A stretch of 64,000 nucleotides of DNA from Falsiroseomonas sp041690465 (lineage in GTDB: Bacteria; Pseudomonadota; Alphaproteobacteria; Acetobacterales; Acetobacteraceae): contig NZ_JAWLHG010000012.1 in assembly GCF_041690465.1 (NCBI RefSeq), positions 92,504 through 156,503 of the forward strand, written 5' to 3'. Of this stretch, positions 42,208 through 51,081 are shown piece by piece. The stretch's first letter is position 1. Every line of letters begins with the position of its first letter. Under the pieces are notes generated by a model that searched no databases, was not told the origin of the DNA, and worked only from the letters and a program-made list of their open reading frames with translations. Made by a program: the position numbers and the translations under genes.

Positions 42208-42943
42208 GGCCGAGGTGCCACCCCTCGCCGCCCGGGCGCGGGTCCTGCCCACGGGCCAGCGAGAGCCCGCTGCGGCCGAGTTCCGCCGCCGCCGCCTGCG
42301 GCTGGCTGCGCAGCGACAGGCGCAGCAGCGCCGCCTGGCCGGAGACCGATACCACCTCGTAGCGCGCCACCGCCGGTGACGCGCTGAGGCGGCGGGTGAT
42401 CTCGACATATTCGGGCAGGGAGCGGAAGCCGGCCACCGCCTCCACCGTCGCCACGGCGGGACCCCCGGACGGGGCGCCGGGGATGGCGGGCGGCGGGGCG
42501 AGCGCGACGCCGCCGCCGGGCGGGTTGAAATTCACCGTGATGCGGGCGCTGTAGCCGCGCGGCGTGATCCGCTCGCTCTCGATCACCAGGGAGGCGACCT
42601 GCGCCTCGATCCGCGCGTCCGACAGGTTGCGCGGCAGGCCGAGGGCGGCGGCCATGCGCTCATAGGCGATGCGCTGGCCGGACGCGAGCGCGCGGTCGCG
42701 CGCCACCACCGCGTTCTCCGCTGTCGCCTCGGCGGGGATGCCGCGCTGGACCAGCGGGTTCTCCTGCGCCGCGGCGGGCCGCAGGGGCATGGCGCCACCG
42801 GCCGCAAGCCCCGTGCCGAGCAGGGCAGCGGCGAGCGACCAGGCGATTGCGCCACCGCGCCGCCCGTGGTTGTCTCCGCGGCCCGCGCGGGGCGCGGTGC
42901 CGCATGCGTTGCCGAGATGTGCGCCCTTCCGGCCGACCGGCAT
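42191..42943 (-). CDS. DUF2066-like secreted protein, shortened
   Basis: 250-residue exported or membrane-anchored protein: a hydrophobic stretch near residues 34-60 ends at AAAQEN. The region ENAVVARDRALASGQRIAYERMAAALG resembles the start of DUF2066, seen in the same place (between purM and pgsA) in relatives, but the C-terminal part typical of DUF2066 is not evident and a Gly/Pro-rich region follows. Function unknown. ATG 42943 is chosen for the AGGA upstream; GTG 42964 also fits. Divergent from purM, 50 bp apart. Confidence 0.65.
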   Translation of the reverse strand: MPVGRKGAHLGNACGTAPRAGRGDNHGRRGGAIAWSLAAALLGTGLAAGGAMPLRPAAAQENPLVQRGIPAEATAENAVVARDRALASGQRIAYERMAAALGLPRNLSDARIEAQVASLVIESERITPRGYSARITVNFNPPGGGVALAPPPAIPGAPSGGPAVATVEAVAGFRSLPEYVEITRRLSASPAVARYEVVSVSGQAALLRLSLRSQPQAAAAELGRSGLSLARGQDPRPGGEGWHLGLAGGR

Positions 42944-42993
42944 CGTGCCCTGTTCCTGTCCCACCCGCAGCGCATAGCCGATCGGGGGCCGCC

Positions 42994-44064
42994 ATGACCA
43001 GCCTGACCTACCGTGATGCGGGCGTCGATATCGAAGCCGGCGACGCGCTGGTGGAAGCGATCAAGCCGCTCGCCCGCGCCACCGACCGGGTGGGGACGAT
43101 GGGGGGCCTGGGCGGATTCGGCGCGCTGTTCGACCTGAAGGCGGCCGGCTTCCGCGATCCCGTGCTGGTGAGTTCCACCGACGGGGTGGGCACCAAGCTG
43201 AAGCTGGCGATCGATTCCGGTATCCACGGCACGGTCGGCCAGGACCTGGTGGCGATGTGCGTCAACGACCTGGTCGTGCAGGGCGCGGAGCCGCTGTTCT
43301 TCCTCGACTATTTCGCCACCGGCAGGCTGGAGGTGGCGCAGGCGAAGGCGGTGATCGCCGGCATCGCCGAGGGCTGCCGGATCGCCGGCTGCGCCCTGGT
43401 CGGCGGCGAGACGGCGGAGATGCCGGGGCTCTACAAGGGCGGCGACTACGATCTCGCCGGCTTCTCCGTGGGCGCGGCGGAGCGGGGCGAGCTGCTGCCG
43501 CGCGGCGATGTCGCGCCGGGCGACGTGCTGCTGGGGCTGGCGAGCTCCGGCGTGCATTCCAACGGCTTCTCGCTGGTGCGGCGGGTGCTGGCGACGGCGG
43601 GGCTGGCACTTGACGCGAAGGCGCCCTTCGCGGCGGGCCAAGCGGGCGGCATCAGCGTGGCGGCGGCGCTGCTGGCGCCGACGCGGATCTACGTGAAGCC
43701 GCTGCTGGCGGCGCACCGGGCGGGGCTGGTCAAGGCCGCGGCGCACATCACCGGCGGCGGCCTGCCCGGCAACCTGCCGCGGGTGCTCCCGAAGGGCGTG
43801 GTCGCCGCGCTGGATGCGCGGGCCTGGACGGTGCCGCCGGTCTTCGCGTGGCTGGCGCGCGCCGGCGGCATCGCGGCGGAGGAGATGCTGCGCGTGTTCA
43901 ACTGCGGTGTCGGCATGGTGGTGGTGGTGAAGGCCGCGGAGGCCGAAGCGGCCATCGCGCTGTTCGCCGCGGCGGGCGAATCGGCCACCCGCATCGGCGT
44001 GATCGAGCCGGGCGAGGGCGAGGCCGCAGTGCGCGTGGACAACCTCGCCGGCTGGCCGGCGTGA
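42994..44064 (+). CDS. purM: Phosphoribosylformylglycinamidine cyclo-ligase
   Basis: 356-residue AIR synthetase, fifth step of purine synthesis: FGAM plus ATP gives AIR. Motifs YRDAGVDIEAGDALV, STDGVGTKLK, GQDLVAMCVNDL, GGETAEMPG and GLASSGVHSNGFSL are diagnostic. ATG 42994 lies after GGGGGCC. The stop overlaps the GTG of purN (GTGA). Confidence 0.96.
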   Translation: MTSLTYRDAGVDIEAGDALVEAIKPLARATDRVGTMGGLGGFGALFDLKAAGFRDPVLVSSTDGVGTKLKLAIDSGIHGTVGQDLVAMCVNDLVVQGAEPLFFLDYFATGRLEVAQAKAVIAGIAEGCRIAGCALVGGETAEMPGLYKGGDYDLAGFSVGAAERGELLPRGDVAPGDVLLGLASSGVHSNGFSLVRRVLATAGLALDAKAPFAAGQAGGISVAAALLAPTRIYVKPLLAAHRAGLVKAAAHITGGGLPGNLPRVLPKGVVAALDARAWTVPPVFAWLARAGGIAAEEMLRVFNCGVGMVVVVKAAEAEAAIALFAAAGESATRIGVIEPGEGEAAVRVDNLAGWPA

Positions 44065-44747
44065 CCCGGCGCGTCCGCACCGCCATCCTGATCTCCGGCC
44101 GCGGGAGCAACATGGCGGCGCTGCTGGCGGCGGCGGGGGACACGGGCTACCCGGCGGAAATCGCTCTGGTGTTGTCCAACCGCGGCGATGCGGCCGGCCT
44201 GGAACACGCGCGCGGACGCGGCGTGCCGACCTCGGTGGTGGAAAGCCGCCCCTTCGGCCGCGACCGCGAGGCTTTCGAACGCGCGATGGAGGCCGCGCTG
44301 CACGGCCATGGCATCGAACTGGTGGCGCTGGCCGGCTTCATGCGCGTGCTGACCGAGGGATTCGTCGCCCGCTGGCGGGACCGGCTGGTGAACATCCACC
44401 CGTCCCTGCTGCCTGCCTTCCGCGGGCTGGATACCCATGCCCGCGCGCTGGCGGCCGGGGTGAAGCTGCATGGCTGCACCGTCCACCTGGTCCGGCCCGG
44501 CGTGGACGAGGGGCCGATCCTGGCGCAGGCCGCGGTGCCGGTGCTCCCTGACGACACCGAGGCCGACCTCGCCGCCCGGGTGCTGGCGGAGGAGCATCGG
44601 CTCTACCCGGCCGCGCTGGCCTGGCTGGCGGCGGGGCTGGTGCGGGTGGAGGGGGAACGCGCGCGGATTGCCGCGCCGGCGGCCTCCGGCGCGCTGGCCA
44701 ACCCCTTGCCGGGACCCGCATCGGTTCGTACAAGCGCGCCAGGCTGA
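44061..44747 (+). CDS. purN: Phosphoribosylglycinamide formyltransferase
   Basis: 228-residue folate-dependent GAR transformylase, third step of purine synthesis. ILISGRGSNMAAL (phosphate loop), GFMRVLTEGF, the catalytic HPSLLPAF with its His, and HLVRPGVDEGPILAQ with the Asp are present. Starts with GTG 44061, coupled to purM. Slightly longer at the C-terminus than usual. Confidence 0.94.
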   Translation: MTRRVRTAILISGRGSNMAALLAAAGDTGYPAEIALVLSNRGDAAGLEHARGRGVPTSVVESRPFGRDREAFERAMEAALHGHGIELVALAGFMRVLTEGFVARWRDRLVNIHPSLLPAFRGLDTHARALAAGVKLHGCTVHLVRPGVDEGPILAQAAVPVLPDDTEADLAARVLAEEHRLYPAALAWLAAGLVRVEGERARIAAPAASGALANPLPGPASVRTSAPG

Positions 44748-44765
44748 GCCAACGAGGATGCGACA

Positions 44766-44927
44766 ATGGCCGAGGAGGGCCCGCACAAGATGGAACTGGT
44801 TGAGGTGAAGGCCGAGGATATCCTGGGCGAGCGCAAGGCCTTCTACGACCGGTTCATGACCGGCACGACCTGGTCGATCGGCGCGACGGTCGTGGTGCTG
44901 GTCCTGATGTGGATCTTCCTGGTCTGA
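44766..44927 (+). CDS. aa3-type cytochrome oxidase subunit IV-like small protein
   Basis: 53-residue single-helix membrane protein: a charged N-terminus, FYDRFMTGTTWSIGATVV and a helix ending MWIFLV. This is the pattern of the bacterial aa3 oxidase subunit IV family (COX4_pro_2). GAGG lies 8-9 bases before the ATG. It is 18 bp after purN and no cox genes are in the window, so its partner complex must be encoded elsewhere or the similarity is superficial. Confidence 0.7.
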   Translation: MAEEGPHKMELVEVKAEDILGERKAFYDRFMTGTTWSIGATVVVLVLMWIFLV

Positions 44928-44951
44928 GCTGACGCGGAGCAGCCGGCCCTA

Positions 44952-44974
44952 GGCGGCCCGCGGAGCGGGCCGTC
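44952..44974 (+). terminator. GC hairpin between convergent genes
   Basis: Stem CGGCCCGC / GCGGGCCG with loop GGA (extended by one G-U and one G-C pair), 25 bp after the small oxidase-like gene. No T-tract. Confidence 0.45.
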
Positions 44975-45046
44975 CGGCCGTAGGCGTCACGCCAAGGGCG
45001 CGCCTGCGGCACGACGCCCGGCGCCTGCGGGCATCAGACGGACAAC

Positions 45047-45829
45047 TCAGCCGCTTTCCAACACGGGGGCCAGCCGCGCGGCGAGGCCCTTCAGCGCGGC
45101 GGCGATCGGGCCGGCCAGCTTTTCCGGCGTGGCCACCGAAACCGCCCCGCCGCAATTCAGCGCCATCACCCGCCCACCGCCCGGCGCCACGACCGGCACG
45201 CCGATCGCGTTCACGTCCGGGTGGAAGCGACGCAGGTTGAACACGAAGCCCTCCCGCGCGTGCTGCGCGAGCGCGGCCTCGATGTCCGGCGCCAGCGCGG
45301 CCCAGCCCGGCCCCGCCGCGCGGCGCAACCGGGTGAGCACCTGGCGCCGCTCCGCCTCGCCCAGCCCCGCCAGCCAGGCCCAGCCCAGCGCCGAGGTCAC
45401 AATGGGCAGCGCCGAGCCGACCGAGAGCGCCAGCCGCAGGATCGTCGGCGCCTCGGCACGTGCGACGATCACCATGCTGTCGCGATCCCGCGCGGCGAGT
45501 GAGACCGCGACGCCGAAGCGCTGCGCGATCTGCCGCATGGCGGGCTCTGCCTCCGCCGCGACATTCCCCTTCACCAGCGTCGCGACACCGAGCGAGAGCA
45601 GGCCGTAGCCGGGCCTGAGGCGCTGCGGGTCGCGCCCTGGCACCAGCAGGCCGAGACGCTGCAGCGTATGGCAGAGCCGCCAGACGGTGGATTGCGGCAG
45701 GCCGACCAGCTCCGCGATCTCGGTGGTGCCGAGCTCGGAGCGCGCCGGGGTGAAGCAGCGCAGCACCTCCACCCCGCGCGCCAGCGCGGTGACGAATTGC
45801 CGGTCCTTCCCTGCTGCGTCCTCGGACAT
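45047..45829 (-). CDS. IclR-family transcriptional regulator
   Basis: 260-residue regulator: winged helix-turn-helix (about residues 13-75, with TTEIAELVGLPQSTVWRL) and the IclR effector-binding domain with NAIGVPVV near residue 210. These proteins usually control adjacent catabolic operons in response to an organic acid. It is divergent from the acyl-CoA synthetase operon with 72 bp between starts, containing a palindrome over the synthetase -35 region. ATG 45829. Confidence 0.88.
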   Translation of the reverse strand: MSEDAAGKDRQFVTALARGVEVLRCFTPARSELGTTEIAELVGLPQSTVWRLCHTLQRLGLLVPGRDPQRLRPGYGLLSLGVATLVKGNVAAEAEPAMRQIAQRFGVAVSLAARDRDSMVIVARAEAPTILRLALSVGSALPIVTSALGWAWLAGLGEAERRQVLTRLRRAAGPGWAALAPDIEAALAQHAREGFVFNLRRFHPDVNAIGVPVVAPGGGRVMALNCGGAVSVATPEKLAGPIAAALKGLAARLAPVLESG

Positions 45830-45856
45830 GGCGTACCCTTGCTGCACTGCACGTAA

Positions 45857-45875
45857 GGCGGGTTGACGACCCGCC
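45857..45875. promoter_or_regulatory. Candidate IclR operator over a -35 box
   Basis: Perfect inverted repeat GGCGGGT-TGACG-ACCCGCC in the shared intergenic region. TTGACG (45863-45868) inside it could be the -35 of the synthetase operon, so binding would block transcription. The -10 is not clear. Confidence 0.5.
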
Positions 45876-45901
45876 CCGCCGGCTTGAAGCTCCAAACCGC
45901 C

Positions 45902-48073
45902 ATGCAAGTAGCAAATCCGCACAGCGAATTGAAGGCCGGAAATCGTAGCGGCTTCCCCGACCTGCGGCGCTTCTTCGCGCCTCGGCGCGTCGCGCTGGTC
46001 GGCGCCTCGGAGGATCTCACCAAGTTCGGTGCGCGGTGCCTGAAGCAGATGCTGGATTTCGGCTTTGCCGGCGACGTCTTCCCGGTGAACCCGAACCGCG
46101 CGGAGGTGTTCGGCCGCCCTTGCTTCCCCTCGCTCTCGGCGCTTCCCGCGGTACCCGATCATGTCGGCATCGTGCTGCCGGCCCGGGCGTGCCTCGGCAC
46201 GGTGGCGGAGTGCGGGCGGCTCGGCGTGCCTTTCGCGACGGTGTTCTCCTCCGGCTTCGGTGAGCTCGGCACGGCCGAGAGCGCGGCGTTGCAGGCGGAG
46301 CTCGTGCGGGTGGCGCGCGCGGGCGGCGTTCGGCTGATGGGGCCGAACTGCAACGGGCTGATCAACTTCGTGGACGGCTTCGCGCTCACCTCGACGGCGA
46401 CGATCACTGGCGGGCGGCGGCCGGCGGGCGACATCGGCATCGTCGGGCAGAGCGGCGGCGCGACGCAGGTGAACGTGATGTGGCGCGTGCAGGAGATGGG
46501 GCTCGGCGTCAGCTACCAGGTCAGCTCGGGCAATGACGCGGATCTCGACCTGCTCGACTACATGGCCTTCCTGCTGGAGGACCCGCACACGCGCGTGGTG
46601 CTCGCACTGGCCGAGCGCTTCGCGGATGGCGCGCGGCTGCGGGCGCTCGCCGCGCGCGCGGCGGAGCTGGAGAAGCCCGTTGCGCTGATCAAGTTCGGCC
46701 GCACGGAAGCGGGATCGCGCGCTGCGGCCTCCCACACCGGCGCGGTGACCGGGGCGGATGCGGTCTTCGATGCGGCGGCGCGGCAGCTCGGGCTGATCCG
46801 CGTGGGCGATGCGCCGGAGCTCTACGAGGTCGCGATGCTGCTGCGCCAGGGCAAGCGCCCGGCGGGCAATCGCGCCGCGGCGCTGGCGATCTCGGGCGGC
46901 AACCTGGTGCTGCTGACGGACATCGCCGCCGCACAGGGCATTGCCTTCCCGGACTACGCGCCGGAGACGGTCGAGAAGCTGCGGCGGCTGATCCCCGGCT
47001 TCATGAACGTGACCAACCCCACCGACATGAGCGCCGGCGCCATCGGCACCAAGGACATCTTCGGCCAGGCGGCGCGCACGCTGCTCGATGATCCGTCGGT
47101 GGATGCGGCGATGCCGGTGGTGACCATCGCGCCGAAGGACGACATCCGCTCCATCGCCGGGATGGCGAAGGACTCGGCCAAGCCCGTCGCGATCCTCTGG
47201 ACCGGGCGCTGCGCCGACGATCCGGCGCTGACGCCGCAGGCGCTGGTGGCGGAGGGCGTTGCCGTCTATCGCGATGCGCTGCCGGCGGCGCTGGCGCTGG
47301 CGCGGACCATGCGATGGTCCGCATTCCTGCGCCGCCGCGCCGCCGCGCCACCGCTGCGCAGGCCGGACGGCTGCGATCCCGATGCTGCGCGGCGACTGCT
47401 GCGGGAGGCCGGCGCGAAGCCGACCGAGCGCGCCTCCCGCGCCGTGCTCGCCTGCTACGGACTGCACGGGCCGACAGAGGCGGTGGCTGCGACGCCAGGG
47501 GACGCGGCGGCGCTCGCCGCACGGATGCCGGGCGAGGTGGCGCTGAAGATCCTCTCGCCCGACATCCTGCACAAGACGGAAGCGGGCGGCGTGATGCTCG
47601 GGCTGCGCGGCGCCGATGCGGTGCGAGAGGGCGCGGCGACGATCCTGGCGAATGCGCGCGCCCACGCGCCCGCGGCCCGGATCGAGGGCGTGCTGGTGCA
47701 GGAGATGGTGGCGGGCGGGCAGGAGATGCTGCTCGGCATGGCGCGCGATGCGACCTTCGGGCCGGTGCTGACGCTCGGCTTCGGCGGCATCCATGTGGAG
47801 GTGCTGCGCGACGTCACCTTCCGCCTGCCGCCGATCTCGGCGGAGGAAGTGTGCGAGGCGTTGGAGGAATTGCGCCTGGCGCCGCTGCTGCGCGGCGTGC
47901 GCGGCGCGGCGGCGGCGGATGTGGACGCGCTGGCGGATACGGTGGCGCGCTTCTCCTGGCTGCTCGCCGATCTCGGCGAGGCGCTGGAGGAGGTGGATGT
48001 GAACCCGCTTGCCGTGTTGCCGCGGGGCCAGGGCGTGCGGGTGCTGGATGCGCTGCTGGTGCCGCGCGCATGA
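45902..48073 (+). CDS. NDP-forming acyl-CoA synthetase (acetate-CoA ligase family)
   Basis: 723-residue fused alpha-beta acyl-CoA synthetase that activates a carboxylic acid with CoA and ATP. Order: CoA-binding Rossmann domain (residues 20-120, VALVGASEDLTKFG), ligase-CoA domains with the phospho-His in ASHTGAVTGADAVF, a linker, then the ATP-grasp domain (about 495-715, KILSPDILHKTEAGGV, VQEMVAGGQEMLLGM, GFGGIHVEVL). ATG 45902 is chosen; TTG 45863 in frame would overlap the operator. First gene of a long catabolic operon; substrate acid is unknown. Confidence 0.85.
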   Translation: MQVANPHSELKAGNRSGFPDLRRFFAPRRVALVGASEDLTKFGARCLKQMLDFGFAGDVFPVNPNRAEVFGRPCFPSLSALPAVPDHVGIVLPARACLGTVAECGRLGVPFATVFSSGFGELGTAESAALQAELVRVARAGGVRLMGPNCNGLINFVDGFALTSTATITGGRRPAGDIGIVGQSGGATQVNVMWRVQEMGLGVSYQVSSGNDADLDLLDYMAFLLEDPHTRVVLALAERFADGARLRALAARAAELEKPVALIKFGRTEAGSRAAASHTGAVTGADAVFDAAARQLGLIRVGDAPELYEVAMLLRQGKRPAGNRAAALAISGGNLVLLTDIAAAQGIAFPDYAPETVEKLRRLIPGFMNVTNPTDMSAGAIGTKDIFGQAARTLLDDPSVDAAMPVVTIAPKDDIRSIAGMAKDSAKPVAILWTGRCADDPALTPQALVAEGVAVYRDALPAALALARTMRWSAFLRRRAAAPPLRRPDGCDPDAARRLLREAGAKPTERASRAVLACYGLHGPTEAVAATPGDAAALAARMPGEVALKILSPDILHKTEAGGVMLGLRGADAVREGAATILANARAHAPAARIEGVLVQEMVAGGQEMLLGMARDATFGPVLTLGFGGIHVEVLRDVTFRLPPISAEEVCEALEELRLAPLLRGVRGAAAADVDALADTVARFSWLLADLGEALEEVDVNPLAVLPRGQGVRVLDALLVPRA

Positions 48074-48777
48074 GCCTGCATCGCGAGATGCTGGAGGGCG
48101 GCGTGCTGCGCCTGACCCTGGACCGGCCGAAGGCGGCGAACGCCCTGGACAGCGCGCTGCAGGCGGCGCTGGTCGCGGCATTGGAGGACGCCGGGCGCGA
48201 GGCGGCTGTTCGCGCGGTGCTGGTGACCGGCGCGGGCGGGCGTGTCTTCTCGGCCGGCGCCGATCTGCGCGAGGATCTTGGCACGCATACGCGGCGACTG
48301 CGGCGCGAGGCGCTGGTCCGCACGCTGCTCGCGCTGCTCGATGTTCCGAAGCCCGTGCTCGCGGTGGTCCGCGGCAAGGCGGTGGGCGGCGGCGGGATGC
48401 TGATGCTGCTGGCCGACGAGGCACTGATGGAGACCAGCGCCGCCCTGTCCATGCCGGAGATCGGGCACGGCATGCCCTCCCCCATCGGCGTCTCCATCCT
48501 GCTCGCGCGCGGCGGCCGCGGCGTGGCGCAGGCGCTGATGCAGGCGGGCGAGGCGCTGACGGCGGAGCAATGCCTGGCCGCGGGGCTGGCAGCGGCGGTG
48601 CACGAAGACGCAGCGCTGGAGGCGGCCGCACTGGCGCGGGCGCGGAAGCTGGGCGCCCTGGATGCACGCGCCTTCGCGGCGAACAAGCACTGGATGAACG
48701 CGGCGCTGTGCGCGGAACTGCTGCGTGCCGCCGACCGAGCAGCCGAACTGGCGAAGGAGAGCGCCGATGCGCACTGA
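48070..48777 (+). CDS. Crotonase-fold protein 1, lacking one catalytic glutamate
   Basis: 235-residue enoyl-CoA hydratase/isomerase-family protein. Oxyanion-hole regions RVFSAGADLRED and KAVGGGGMLML are present. At the position of Glu144 of rat hydratase it has Met110 (GGGGMLML instead of GGGCELAM), while the second Glu is kept (Glu130, MPEIGHG). Such members are often isomerases or hydrolases rather than hydratases. Coupled to the synthetase by ATGA and overlaps the dehydrogenase by 11 bp. Confidence 0.83.
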   Translation: MSLHREMLEGGVLRLTLDRPKAANALDSALQAALVAALEDAGREAAVRAVLVTGAGGRVFSAGADLREDLGTHTRRLRREALVRTLLALLDVPKPVLAVVRGKAVGGGGMLMLLADEALMETSAALSMPEIGHGMPSPIGVSILLARGGRGVAQALMQAGEALTAEQCLAAGLAAAVHEDAALEAAALARARKLGALDARAFAANKHWMNAALCAELLRAADRAAELAKESADAH

Positions 48778-49909
48778 ACCCTCCCCCGAGCTCGCCGAGC
48801 TGCGCCCTGCCATCCGCCGCTTCGTCGAGGAGAAGCTTGAGCCGGTGGCGCAGGAGATCGACCGTAGCGGCGCGATCCCGGAGCAGGCCTGGACTCTGAT
48901 GCGCGAGCAGGGCTGGCTCGGCATGCTGCTGCCGCCGGAGGAAGGCGGCGGCGGCGCCGACCTGCTGACATACTGCCTGGTGATGGAGGAGGTGGCGCGC
49001 TCGCATCGCTGCTTCACGCTGCTGCTGGATGCGACCAGCGGGCTGACGCCGATGGGCATCGCGCGGCACGGCTCACCCGCGCAGAAGGCGCGATGGCTGA
49101 AGGGCCTGGCCGACGGCACGCTGCGCGCCGCCTTCGGCCTGACCGAGCCGGAAGCCGGCTCCGACGCCGCCGCGCTCCGCACGCGCGCGGAGCGCGTCGA
49201 CGGCGGCTGGAAGATCAACGGGCGCAAGCACTGGATCAGCGGCGGGCACGCGGCCGACGTGGTGATGGTGATGGCCGTCACCGATCCCGAAAAGCGCGCC
49301 CGCGGCGGCATCGGCGCCTTCCTGGTGGAGAAGGGCACGCCGGGCTTCGAGGTGACGCGCGTGGACACCACGATCGGCTCGGAAGCCATCAAGCTCGGCG
49401 AGCTGACCTTCACCGATTGCGTGGTGCCCGATGACGCGCTGCTCGGCGACCCCGGCAAGGGCTTCGCCATCGCCATGGGGTCGCTGACCAGCGGGCGGCT
49501 CGGCGTTTCCGCAGCCTGTGTCGGCGCGGCGGACCGGCTCAACGCGATGTCGGCAGACCACGCGAAGCAGCGCGTGACCTTCGGGCAGAAGCTGTCGGAG
49601 CGCCAGGCGATCCAGTGGATGCTGGCCGACAGCGCCACCGAGATAGAGGTGGCGCGCGCCTTCCTCTACGAGACGCTGCGAAAGGCATCGTCCGGCGAGG
49701 ATCCCGGCGTCGCGACCAGCATGTGCAAGCTGTTCTGCTCCGAGATGGTCGGCCGCGTCGCGGACCGCGCGGTGCAGGTGCATGGCGGCACGGGCCTGGT
49801 GCGCGGCTTCCCGGTGGAGCGCTTCTATCGCGACATCCGCCACTACCGCGTCGGCGAAGGCACCTCCGAGATCCAGCGCATGCTGATCGCGCGGGAGGTG
49901 CTGCGGTGA
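48767..49909 (+). CDS. Acyl-CoA dehydrogenase
   Basis: 380-residue FAD enzyme that desaturates an acyl-CoA at alpha-beta, passing electrons to ETF. Motifs FGLTEPEAGSDAAAL, KINGRKHWISGG, and the C-terminal QVHGGTGLVRGFPVERFYRDI with the catalytic Glu in VGEGTSEIQRM, as in short- and medium-chain types. Ribosome site GAAGGAG precedes ATG 48767. The stop overlaps the thiolase-like GTG. Confidence 0.92.
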   Translation: MRTEPSPELAELRPAIRRFVEEKLEPVAQEIDRSGAIPEQAWTLMREQGWLGMLLPPEEGGGGADLLTYCLVMEEVARSHRCFTLLLDATSGLTPMGIARHGSPAQKARWLKGLADGTLRAAFGLTEPEAGSDAAALRTRAERVDGGWKINGRKHWISGGHAADVVMVMAVTDPEKRARGGIGAFLVEKGTPGFEVTRVDTTIGSEAIKLGELTFTDCVVPDDALLGDPGKGFAIAMGSLTSGRLGVSAACVGAADRLNAMSADHAKQRVTFGQKLSERQAIQWMLADSATEIEVARAFLYETLRKASSGEDPGVATSMCKLFCSEMVGRVADRAVQVHGGTGLVRGFPVERFYRDIRHYRVGEGTSEIQRMLIAREVLR

Positions 49910-51078
49910 GCGCGGCGGCGATCCGCGGTGCGGCAATCGTCGGCATCGGGGAGAGCCGCCTCGGCCGGGTGCCGGGGATGACGGCGCTGGAGCTGCAGCG
50001 CGAGGCGGCGGAAGCGGCGCTGGCCGATGCGGGGCTCTCCTTCGCCGATGTTGACGGGCTGCTGACCACGCCGGTGCGCACCGAAAGCTGGGCGATGCCC
50101 TGCGGCATGGTGGCGCAGGAATTCGGGCTGCGGCCGCGCTACATTGCGACGCTCGACGTCGCCGGCGCCTCGGGCTGCTCGATGGTGATGCATGCGGCGA
50201 TGGCGGTGGCGACGGGTCAGGCGAGCGTGGTGCTCTGCGTCGCCGGGCAGCCGGGCCTCTCGCATCGCGGGCGCGATTCCATGGTGAAGACGCTGGCTGG
50301 CGCGGGCTGGGCGCATCCCGATCTGGAAGCGCCCTACGGACCGCTGGTGCCGACGCTCTACGCCCTGGTGGCGCAGCGGCACATGCAGGAATACGGCACC
50401 ACGGCCGAGCAACTCGCCGAGGTCGCGGTGGCGATGCGCGGCTGGGCGGCGATGAACCCGAACGCGCAGAAGCGGGAGCCGATCAGCGTTGCCGATGTGC
50501 TCGCCTCGCCCATGGTGACCTCGCCGCTGCATGTGCTGGATTGTGCGCTGGTCTCGGATGGCGCGGTGGCGGTGGTCGTCACTGGCAAGGATCACGCACG
50601 CGACCTGAAGCAGCGGTCGGTGCTGCCGCTCGGTGCAGGCAGCGGGTTCAGCCATGGCTATATCGGGGAGTACGAGGCGCTGACCTCCACCGCCGCGGCC
50701 GATGCGGGGCGCGAGGCGTTCCGCCAGGCAGGCGTGACGCCGGCGGATATCGACATGGCACAGCTCTACGACTGCTTCACCATCACGGTGATCGTGGAGC
50801 TCGAGGATCTCGGCTTCTGCGCCAAGGGCGAGGGCGGCGCCTTCGTGCAGGGCGGGCGCATCGGGCCGGGCGGTGCGCTGCCGGTGACGACGCATGGCGG
50901 ACTGCTCTCGGCGGGGCATCCGGGCCTGGCAGGCGGGATGTTCCATGTGGTGGAGGCAGTGCGGCAGCTGCGCAGCGACGCGGGCGCGCGCCAGGTTGCC
51001 GACGCGGAGCTTGCATTCGTGCATGGCAATGGCGGCATCATCGGGCTGCACTGCTCGCTGGTGCTGGGGAGGAGCTGA
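49906..51078 (+). CDS. Thiolase-fold protein without catalytic cysteines (aldolase candidate)
   Basis: 390-residue SCP2/Ltp-type thiolase homologue. Where thiolases have NCASG, it reads AGASG: the nucleophile Cys is Gly87. The C-terminal Cys motif is HGNGG (His373). The GHPG histidine (His338) is kept, and LYDCFT (Tyr288) matches the tyrosine motif of Ltp2-like retro-aldolases. The next gene is a DUF35 zinc-ribbon protein, as in the Ltp2-ChsH2 aldolase of steroid side-chain degradation. I infer a lyase or aldolase role rather than thiolysis. GTG start coupled to the dehydrogenase. Confidence 0.83.
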   Translation: MSAAAIRGAAIVGIGESRLGRVPGMTALELQREAAEAALADAGLSFADVDGLLTTPVRTESWAMPCGMVAQEFGLRPRYIATLDVAGASGCSMVMHAAMAVATGQASVVLCVAGQPGLSHRGRDSMVKTLAGAGWAHPDLEAPYGPLVPTLYALVAQRHMQEYGTTAEQLAEVAVAMRGWAAMNPNAQKREPISVADVLASPMVTSPLHVLDCALVSDGAVAVVVTGKDHARDLKQRSVLPLGAGSGFSHGYIGEYEALTSTAAADAGREAFRQAGVTPADIDMAQLYDCFTITVIVELEDLGFCAKGEGGAFVQGGRIGPGGALPVTTHGGLLSAGHPGLAGGMFHVVEAVRQLRSDAGARQVADAELAFVHGNGGIIGLHCSLVLGRS

Positions 51079-51081
51079 GCG

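Noticed and set aside
45829..49069. Upstream extension of the iclR frame (to 1340 residues) opposite the catabolic operon
   Set aside because: Only the last 260 codons encode a protein family (IclR); the rest is Arg/His/Pro-rich antisense sequence of the plus-strand operon.
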